Shown here piece by piece: positions 7,014-12,745 of a DNA stretch of 12,745 bases. The notes beneath the pieces were generated by a model. The model was not told where the DNA came from. It worked only from the letters and a program-made list of their open reading frames with translations, and ran no database searches. A program made the translations under genes and the position numbers. Every line of letters begins with the position of its first letter. Position 1 is the stretch's first letter. Source of the stretch: an uncultured Opitutia bacterium (GTDB taxonomy: Bacteria; Verrucomicrobiota; Verrucomicrobiia; Opitutales; UBA953). Location: NCBI GenBank assembly GCA_903829855.1, contig CAIKRN010000225.1, positions 1-12,745 of the forward strand, in the 5' to 3' direction.

Positions 7014-8189
7014 GCTTCAGTTGTTTTTCGCCCAGAAGCGGGGAAGTTCCCGGACCTTGAGAAGGCGCACACCTACCAAGGCGAACTCGTGTTCGTGGAT
7101 CATGCCAACCGCCGCGGCAGCATTCGGGTGCGGGCTGGCAGCGATGTACTTTACCGGAACGCTCCGCACCCCTTTGCCATGCTCCCCTACGGCGTGGTGC
7201 GTTATCACGGTGCCACGGCCGACCTCCGCGATATCCCCCTCGGCACCATGCTCCACGTCAGTGCCTTCCTCCCGCCGGACCCTAAGATCTCGGCGGTGCC
7301 GATTGTCCAGAATCCCTCAGTCGAGCATCCCGCCGAGAACCACGTCCTCCTGCTTGAGGACGAAGCCAGCTACTGCCTGCGTAAAAGCAAAGTCTGGAAA
7401 CTTAAAGAAGTGGAACTGCAGAAGAACCATGGAATGGTCATTGCCACCCTCGAACCCAAGGATGGCGGCGACGGCACGGCAGCCGAACAAAAGATGACGA
7501 TCGACACCGCCACCCGCATCTGGCGCGGTCGCGAATGCCTCGGAATCGCCGACCTCATCGCCGAGGGCACCTGGACAGCCGCTGGCAAGAAATCCCTTGG
7601 CGGCCAAGCCGTCCGGCTGGGACTGACTTGGTTACCCGCAGGCACCTGGGAAAATCGCGTGGAGAATCAATTTCACATCACGGATATCTGGCTCGAGGAC
7701 ACCGCGCTGCAGCGCTCCGCCCAACAACAAACGGGCGTGCACCAAGCCCTCATCCGCACCCGCTGGATGGCCGCGTGGGTGGATGCCGTCGAGTATGGCA
7801 AGTTCGGCCGCGCTACGGTGACCGCGACCTTGTTCGGCGATTACGACGCTACGCTCTTCGCCGACCTCGCCGCGGGTAGCAAGATGATGATGAACGGGGC
7901 GGAGAATACACTGAAGCATGCCGGCGGCGCCTATGGCCCTGCCCACATGGCCGCGAAAGGCTCTATTCTTGAAGTCACGCGAGTACCAGGAGTGGCACCC
8001 ATGGGCAGTAGCGGCGTCCAGGTTCGCTTTGAGACGGACCTTATCATTGAAGGCATTCGACCTGGCCGGGTGGTCCACGTCCGCCCGTCAAGCTGGACGA
8101 ATGTCGCCGTACCGCGGGAAGAATACCTCGGCGACGGGAGCAAGTTGGAAGACCGTTTTCCCAGCCCTGCCATCTTCCCGAAATACTAG
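6915..8189 (+). CDS. Secreted protein of unknown tandem family, paralogue 3
   Basis: This 424-residue paralogue starts 57 bases after paralogue 2. The start at 6915 is the first usable ATG in frame, since a TAG interrupts the frame upstream near 6888. The leader is short (residues 1-21: R4, then SFLILCSSLMLVCVFA-A); the linker is NEAPGTKNQEL. The three family blocks are present: GELVFVDHANRRGSIRV, HPFAMLPYG, ADLRDIPLGT; WKLKEVELQ, WRGRECLGIADLIAEG; RWMAAWVDAVEYGKFGRATVTATLFG and RFETDLIIEGIRP. It lacks the insertion after the PPDP motif found in paralogues 2 and 4, has a longer segment (PAGTWENRVENQ) before the FHITDIWL motif, and replaces the GGMDPSLYADF segment of paralogues 1 and 2 with GDYDATLFADL. 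It lacks a Shine-Dalgarno motif. Function unknown. Confidence 0.84.
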   Translation: MAYRSSFLILCSSLMLVCVFAANEAPGTKNQELASVVFRPEAGKFPDLEKAHTYQGELVFVDHANRRGSIRVRAGSDVLYRNAPHPFAMLPYGVVRYHGATADLRDIPLGTMLHVSAFLPPDPKISAVPIVQNPSVEHPAENHVLLLEDEASYCLRKSKVWKLKEVELQKNHGMVIATLEPKDGGDGTAAEQKMTIDTATRIWRGRECLGIADLIAEGTWTAAGKKSLGGQAVRLGLTWLPAGTWENRVENQFHITDIWLEDTALQRSAQQQTGVHQALIRTRWMAAWVDAVEYGKFGRATVTATLFGDYDATLFADLAAGSKMMMNGAENTLKHAGGAYGPAHMAAKGSILEVTRVPGVAPMGSSGVQVRFETDLIIEGIRPGRVVHVRPSSWTNVAVPREEYLGDGSKLEDRFPSPAIFPKY

Positions 8190-8195
8190 TAACAA

Positions 8196-8219
8196 ATGTT
8201 CTTTGTTCTTAGTGCTTAG
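8196..8219 (+). other. Short reading frame MFFVLSA-stop, likely relic start of paralogue 4
   Basis: Six bases after the paralogue 3 stop, an ATG opens a 7-codon frame, MFFVLSA, ending at TAG. It lies at the same relative place in the repeat as the 6854 frame and is not in frame with the downstream start at 8237. It is most simply a decayed signal-peptide start. A role in translational coupling is possible but unshown. Confidence 0.35.
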
Positions 8220-8335
8220 TTCTTTGCTCGTCGTTCATGGCACGCAATTCTTCGTTCATCGTTCTTTGTTCATGGTTGTTGGCTGTTTGCGCCTTTGCCG
8301 CCAACGAAGAACCAAAAACTAAGAACCAAGCACAA
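8196..8335. repeat. GTTC/GAAC inverted-repeat element, copy 5 (spans junction and signal peptide of paralogue 4)
   Basis: The left arm contains TTTGTTCTTAGTGCTTAGTTC, then units CGTTCATGG, CTTCGTTCATCGTTC and TTTGTTCATGGTTG. The centre gives the end of the leader. The right arm starts CAACGAAGAACCAAAAACTAAGAACCAAGCAC and is more degenerate than in copies 2-4. The first part aligns closely with copy 4, suggesting these two were duplicated together with their genes. Confidence 0.78.
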
Positions 8336-9535
8336 GTCGCCGTTCCCTTCCGCCCAGAAGCGGGGAAGTTCCCGGCACTTGAAAATGCTCACTCCTATCG
8401 GGGAGAACTTGTCTTCGTAGACCATGCCAACCGTCGCGGCAGCCTCCGCATCCAAGGAGTGGGCAGCTTTCGCCGCAACGAACCGCACCCCTTCGCACTA
8501 CTGCCCTATGGCATGGTCCGTTATCACGGCGCCCCGGCGGATCTCCGGGACATCCCGCTCGGGACGATGATGCACGTGCTCGCTTACCTTCCGCCCGATC
8601 CTAAAAACTCCGCGGTCCCCGTGCTGCCGATCAATAATAAGGAAAATACGGCAGGCTTTCGCGATCGCGGTACCGCACCGGCCGAAAACCATATTCTCCT
8701 GCTCGAAGACGAGCCCAGCTACGACCTCCGCACAGGCAAGGCCTGGAAACTCGGGGAAGTGGTGCTCCAGAACCACGCTGGCCTCATGGTCGCCACACGC
8801 GAACCAACCCAAGGCAGCCCGGGTCAGACCACCGACGAAACCATGACCTTCGATGCCTCCACCCGCGTCTGGCGGGGGCGCGAATGCCTCGGGATCGAGG
8901 ACCTAATCGCCGAGGGCACGTGGCCCGCCGAAGGTAAAAAAAGCCTTAGCCCCCAGGTCGTCCAATTAGGCCTCACGTGGAAACCCACCGCTGGCAGCGT
9001 CTTCAACCGCTTCCACATCGCTGATATCTGGATTGATGATGCCGCCATGCAACGCGCCACCCAGCGCCAGACCAAGGCGTACGAGGCCTTTATCCGTAGT
9101 CGCTGGATGCCCGCTTGGATTGACGCCGTGGAGTATGGCAAGTTTGGCCGGGCCACCGTGACCGTGACCCTATTCGGGGGCATGCCTCCAGCTCTCTACG
9201 CCGATTTTAAAAAGGGCATCCCGGCGATGATGAATGGCGTCGAGCAAACCTTAAAGCATACCGAGGGCGGTACCGCCGGCCCCTCCCAAATGTCCGCACG
9301 TGGCGTCATCCTTGATGTCACGAAAGTGCATGGAGAAGCACCGATCGGCAGCAGCGGTATCCAGATTCGCTTTGAGACGGACCTCATCACCGAAGGCCTC
9401 CGGCCCACGCGCGTCGTGCGACTGCGTCCCGCGGACTGGCCCGATGTCCATGTGCCACGCGAAGAATACATCAACGGCGGGTCCGCCCGCATGGATGAGC
9501 GCTTCCCCACTCCGGCCATTTTCCCCAAATACTGA
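8237..9535 (+). CDS. Secreted protein of unknown tandem family, paralogue 4
   Basis: This 432-residue protein is the last and most divergent of the four. It starts 47 bases after paralogue 3; the frame is closed upstream by TAG near 8210. The leader is residues 1-21 (R3, SFIVLCSWLLAVCAFA-A) and the linker is NEEPKTKNQAQ. The family blocks are kept: GELVFVDHANRRGSLRI, HPFALLPYG, ADLRDIPLGT; WKLGEVVLQ, WRGRECLGIEDLIAEG, EGKKSL; RWMPAWIDAVEYGKFGRATVTVTLFGG, RFETDLI and the C-terminal RFPTPAIFPKY. It differs at otherwise fixed sites, for example YDLRTGKAWKL where paralogues 2 and 3 have YCLR, NGVEQTLKH instead of NGAENTLKH, and ITEGLRPTRVV instead of IIEGIRPGRVV. The 92 bases after its stop lack the repeat element, so the repeat-linked array ends here. 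Function unknown. Confidence 0.84.
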   Translation: MARNSSFIVLCSWLLAVCAFAANEEPKTKNQAQVAVPFRPEAGKFPALENAHSYRGELVFVDHANRRGSLRIQGVGSFRRNEPHPFALLPYGMVRYHGAPADLRDIPLGTMMHVLAYLPPDPKNSAVPVLPINNKENTAGFRDRGTAPAENHILLLEDEPSYDLRTGKAWKLGEVVLQNHAGLMVATREPTQGSPGQTTDETMTFDASTRVWRGRECLGIEDLIAEGTWPAEGKKSLSPQVVQLGLTWKPTAGSVFNRFHIADIWIDDAAMQRATQRQTKAYEAFIRSRWMPAWIDAVEYGKFGRATVTVTLFGGMPPALYADFKKGIPAMMNGVEQTLKHTEGGTAGPSQMSARGVILDVTKVHGEAPIGSSGIQIRFETDLITEGLRPTRVVRLRPADWPDVHVPREEYINGGSARMDERFPTPAIFPKY

Positions 9536-9627
9536 CCCGCTGGGGCCGCCCACACCCTACCTCGAGGGGTAAACAACCGAAAGGGGTGGAACTGACTGTC
9601 TGAGCGGGTTACCTAGTGGGCTACCCC

Positions 9628-12267
9628 ATGTACCGCCGTACCCCCATCGGCTTGGCCTGCCTGCTCCTGGCCACCCTAACAGCCCTCTCCGCGGCCGACC
9701 TGACGTTGATGCAAAAGGGCCAGAGCCCCTATCAAATCGTCTTGCCCGACGAGGCACCCTCTCCCCGCATCAAGGAAGCCCTTCAGCAAACGGCCCGTCT
9801 CATGCAGACCGCCTTCGCCGCTAATGGATGCGAAATCAACGTCGTCGAAGAAAGCAAAAGGGAAGCCGCCAAGCCGGCCCTCTTTCTCGGCAACACCCAG
9901 TTCGCCCGGCAGCACGACTTCGTCGCCGCCTCTCTCCGCGACTGGAGTTACGTGCACCGTGCGGTCGGTGAGAATATTATTATCGCCGGGAATGATGCCC
10001 CGGCTGCCGTCGCCGCCAGCAAGGGCCGCCCCGGATGGGATCGCATGGGCACCGCCAAGGCCACCGTGGATTTCGTCCGTGAATTCATGGGCGTGCGCTT
10101 TCTTTACCCCGACCTCGACCCGTTCAACGGCGTCCAAGCGGCCGCCAAGATCGACCTTCGCACCTGCCCAGGCATTGAATATTTACCACGCAAGACTTTC
10201 GTCATCCCCGCCGACCTAAACCAGACCAAGGTGCCAGTCATCCGCTCCAACACGGGCTTCCCCGAGTGCGGCGGCTTCTATGATCTTGCGAATAATCGCT
10301 TCCCGCCCGTCGACGAAACCTTTGGTGGGCACACCTGGGAACGCGCCGTGCCCGTGGAGAAATATGCGACCACCCACCCCGAATACTTCGCACTCGTCAA
10401 TAAAGTGCGCCTCACGAATGAACCAGGTCGAGCCCAATACTGCCTCTCAAATCCCGATGTTCAGGAGCTCATTTACCAGGATGCCGTGGCCGAGATCAAA
10501 CGAGGCTACGCTACCGTTGGCCTCGGGCAACCGGACGGCTTCCGCGCATGCCAATGTGAGGAGTGCGAGAAATTTCTAGGCACCGGCAAGGACTGGTCCG
10601 AAAAAATCTGGATCTTCCATCGCAATGTCGCCGAGCGGCTCCAGCACGCGCACCCCGACCGAAAAGTGACGATCATGTCGTATATCCAAACGGCACCCCC
10701 TCCGAAGGCTTTTAAAGCCTTCCCCGCTAACACGACCATCATGCTAACGGGGACCAACGAAGAAGACATCGCCGTATGGCGCGGCATCGAAGTACCCCAC
10801 GGCTTCACCGGCTATATTTATAATTGGTGTCCGAATCTAGGCACGCGCTACACCCCCATGCGGACGCCAGGCTACGTGGAGGCACAAGTCCGACGACTCG
10901 CCGTCAATCGTATCCAGTCGATTTATCGCGACGGGCCTGGCCAGTTGTACGGGCTCGAAGGACCGGTCTTCTACACCATGGGCCGGATGTTCGATGACCC
11001 CGAGCACAATGCCGCCAAGACCCTCGTGCCGGAATTCGTGGAAGCCGCCTTCGGCCCGAACGCGACCGGTGCGGCCATGCGCTCATTCTACGACCAACTC
11101 TATCAAGGAATTTCGCTGTATTCCGATCACATCGGCACCCGCGATGACCTGTGGCGCAGCCAGAGCTACGATGGCCGAGCCTTCAAGACCGTCACCGACC
11201 CCTTTCAATTCATCGCTTTCATCTATCACCCCAATCTCCTTGCGGCGCTGGAAAGCGACCTAGCGCAAGCCGAGAAGACCGCCCTCTCAGTTAAGACCAA
11301 ACTCCGCCTCGCCCTAGTCCGCCGCGAGTTCGATTACATCCGCCACCTCGCCCGGGTCGTGCATCTCTACCAAGCGTTTCAGATCCAGCCCGACGTAGGT
11401 GCGCGCGATCGACTGCTGGATGCTATCGATGCCCGTAACACATTCATCGCTTCGCTCTATGACGCCAAAGGCCGTAACCTGACCATTCCTGGATGGGAGC
11501 GCACCCTCTTCCCCATCGGCGGTCACAATCAGAATCACCTTCGACTGAGCCAAGACGGCTACCAAGAACCCTACGCCAACACCTGCTTCAACTGGGACAC
11601 CAAGGCGATGCGCCAAGCCCCGATGGCTGGCCCAAAACAGTTAAAGGTCACCCGGGTAGCCGAGCCCATGAAATTAGACGACACCCGCTGGCAGAACATT
11701 GCCGCGACGGAACTCACCCATTGCCTCCCCCTGGGTGGCTTACCCCGCAGCACCCGCCTCCAACTCAGTTACGACGGCACCGCGCTCTACGTGCGCACCG
11801 AGAGCACCCTCGAGGCCGACTCGCCCGTCGACCTGACGAAACTGCCCCGCGACTCCGCCGTCACGAAACGAGAATCCATCGAAGTCTACTTACAGCCAGT
11901 GAAGTCGAAAGACATCTTCTATCACTTGGCGGTCGGTGCGAACGCCGATTCGAAATATGACGCCGCCACCGGCTTCATCACTGACTTGATGGACCCACGG
12001 CACGGCAAAGGTGACCCGACTTGGAATGGCGACTGGTGGGCCGAAACTCGCGTCGACGAAAAAACCAAGCTCCTACACACCCTCTTCATCATCCCGTTCA
12101 AAACCCTGGGCGCCGAACCGCCCACCGTTGGAACTCCCTGGGGTGCAAATTTCGGGCGCAATCATCCCGGCGCCCGGAACCGCATTGACCGCTCAACATG
12201 GTCGTCGTCCTTCAGCAGCAACGCCGTCACCGACCCTGGCGTCATCGGACAGATCAGCTTCGAGTAA
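9628..12267 (+). CDS. Secreted DUF4838 protein with C-terminal CBM9-like domain
   Basis: I chose the ATG at 9628 (879 residues) over the in-frame GTG at 9616 because it directly begins a good signal peptide (RR at 3-4, LACLLLATLTALSAA). The N-terminal part (about 25-150) resembles the small domain before the catalytic barrel in alpha-glucuronidases and GH20-type enzymes. DUF4838 follows, with GVRFLYPD at 155-162, the GGHTWERAVPVEKYATTHPEYFAL segment, GLGQPDGFRACQCEECEKF with cysteines at 308, 310 and 313, and a YNWCPNLGTRYTP segment. From about 683 to the end is a CBM9-like beta-sandwich typical of DUF4838 proteins (LDDTRWQNIA, ESIEVYLQP, WWAETRVDE, WGANFGRN). The family is thought to act on glycans, but its substrate is unknown. 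The upstream 92-base gap holds only a short CCTCGAGG dyad (9560-9567) and no clear promoter or terminator. The next gene follows after 14 bases. Confidence 0.88.
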   Translation: MYRRTPIGLACLLLATLTALSAADLTLMQKGQSPYQIVLPDEAPSPRIKEALQQTARLMQTAFAANGCEINVVEESKREAAKPALFLGNTQFARQHDFVAASLRDWSYVHRAVGENIIIAGNDAPAAVAASKGRPGWDRMGTAKATVDFVREFMGVRFLYPDLDPFNGVQAAAKIDLRTCPGIEYLPRKTFVIPADLNQTKVPVIRSNTGFPECGGFYDLANNRFPPVDETFGGHTWERAVPVEKYATTHPEYFALVNKVRLTNEPGRAQYCLSNPDVQELIYQDAVAEIKRGYATVGLGQPDGFRACQCEECEKFLGTGKDWSEKIWIFHRNVAERLQHAHPDRKVTIMSYIQTAPPPKAFKAFPANTTIMLTGTNEEDIAVWRGIEVPHGFTGYIYNWCPNLGTRYTPMRTPGYVEAQVRRLAVNRIQSIYRDGPGQLYGLEGPVFYTMGRMFDDPEHNAAKTLVPEFVEAAFGPNATGAAMRSFYDQLYQGISLYSDHIGTRDDLWRSQSYDGRAFKTVTDPFQFIAFIYHPNLLAALESDLAQAEKTALSVKTKLRLALVRREFDYIRHLARVVHLYQAFQIQPDVGARDRLLDAIDARNTFIASLYDAKGRNLTIPGWERTLFPIGGHNQNHLRLSQDGYQEPYANTCFNWDTKAMRQAPMAGPKQLKVTRVAEPMKLDDTRWQNIAATELTHCLPLGGLPRSTRLQLSYDGTALYVRTESTLEADSPVDLTKLPRDSAVTKRESIEVYLQPVKSKDIFYHLAVGANADSKYDAATGFITDLMDPRHGKGDPTWNGDWWAETRVDEKTKLLHTLFIIPFKTLGAEPPTVGTPWGANFGRNHPGARNRIDRSTWSSSFSSNAVTDPGVIGQISFE

Positions 12268-12281
12268 CCAGACTGGCCACC

Positions 12282-12745
12282 ATGAATCTCATCACGCCAG
12301 CTATGGGCTGCCTTGTCATCCTATTAGCGGGCTGCGCGACCCCTGAAACCTTCACCGTCCGCGAGGACTTCGGCGCATCCTTCGACCCGAAGAAGTTCAT
12401 CACGGTGATTCCGAATAAGAATACCACTATCCGCGATGGCGTGATGTGGACGCACGGATCTAGCGGTGGCAAGTATCCGCCGATGGTCTACCTAGCGCTC
12501 GCCGGCAAAGACCTGACGATGTCCTTCCGGTACCGTCACCTCGAGAAAGGTGGCATGCTCTGGCTGTTCGTCGACGGCGACGACGGCTACGGCGGCACCG
12601 ACCACATGCTCCGCGTTCGCCTTAATCGCGAATCCATCGTCCTGGAAGTCGACGGACACACCTACGACAAGAACCACCCGCTCCTGCAGAAGAATTTCCC
12701 GCCCCTGGCCGTCAGCGGCTCGTTGCGCACCAACGAATATTTCCC
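12282..12745 (+). CDS. Lipoprotein with DUF1080/LamG-like jelly-roll sequence (partial)
   Basis: The ATG at 12282, 14 bases after the DUF4838 stop, opens a frame that runs off the window with 154 complete codons. The N-terminus has a lipoprotein signal: a short hydrophobic stretch and lipobox LAGC with the acylated cysteine at residue 18, so the protein should be membrane-anchored. The mature sequence begins TPETFTVREDFG and shows alternating beta-strand patterns (TTIRDGVMWTHG, LTMSFRYRHLEKGGMLWLFVDG, DHMLRVRLNRESIVLEVDGH). This resembles the concanavalin-like sandwich of DUF1080 (3-keto-disaccharide hydrolase) and LamG proteins, often found in PVC glycan loci. The family call is from pattern only. 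Close spacing suggests the same operon as the DUF4838 gene. Confidence 0.8.
   Translation, partial: MNLITPAMGCLVILLAGCATPETFTVREDFGASFDPKKFITVIPNKNTTIRDGVMWTHGSSGGKYPPMVYLALAGKDLTMSFRYRHLEKGGMLWLFVDGDDGYGGTDHMLRVRLNRESIVLEVDGHTYDKNHPLLQKNFPPLAVSGSLRTNEYF

Noticed and set aside
2733..8335. A CRISPR array or classical tandem minisatellite made of the GTTC/GAAC units
   Set aside because: The units are degenerate, lie in opposite orientations in two arms, and have no regular unique spacers. Five separate copies sit at gene junctions.
9616..9627. GTG start at 9616 for the DUF4838 gene
   Set aside because: The ATG at 9628 gives a better signal-peptide start; the four extra residues (MGYP) add nothing and no ribosome-binding motif favours the GTG.
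10704..10722. Near-perfect palindrome GAAGGCTTT-T-AAAGCCTTC
   Set aside because: It lies inside the DUF4838 gene and follows from the local peptide repeat KAFKAF; nothing nearby suggests a regulatory role.

Overview
The window looks like chromosomal DNA of a bacterium of the PVC group, either Planctomycetota or Verrucomicrobiota. I favour Verrucomicrobiota but cannot prove it. The evidence is a set of DUF families largely typical of these phyla (DUF1501; the PSCyt/PSD modules DUF1587, DUF1595, DUF1592, DUF1588 and DUF1585; DUF1552; DUF4838), GC-rich coding DNA, and starts without Shine-Dalgarno motifs. All supported genes lie on the + strand, closely packed, with nearly all products predicted to be exported.

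Layout. 1-156 is the C-terminal end of a DUF1501 protein, followed by a perfect palindrome that may act as a terminator. 268-2730 encodes a large secreted cytochrome-like protein with two CxxCH motifs, and 2867-4225 its usual partner, a DUF1552 protein with a Tat-like leader. Positions 4225-9535 hold four tandem paralogues (424-445 aa) of a secreted family I do not recognise. 9628-12267 encodes a secreted DUF4838 protein with a C-terminal CBM9-like domain, a likely glycan-active protein. 12282 to the window end is the start of a lipoprotein with a jelly-roll-like sequence resembling DUF1080/LamG proteins.

The most unusual feature is a degenerate inverted-repeat element built from GTTCTTGGTTC-like units in one arm and GAACCAAGAAC-like units in the other. 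It occupies five consecutive gene junctions (about 2733-2823, 4228-4357, 5524-5651, 6863-7013 and 8196-8335). At the first it is intergenic. At the other four it is read as protein: the left arm encodes the hydrophobic core of the next protein's signal peptide, a GC-rich centre encodes the signal-peptidase site, and the right arm encodes a hydrophilic NEEPRTKNQEQ-like linker at the mature N-terminus. At three junctions the element also opens with a 7-9 codon reading frame that looks like a decayed version of the same signal peptide.

How the genes may work together: the cytochrome/DUF1552 pair, the four exported paralogues, the DUF4838 protein and the lipoprotein could form one envelope or extracellular system for attacking a complex organic substrate, perhaps a glycan. 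The order and spacing support co-expression for 268-9535 and for 9628-12745. The shared substrate is inference.
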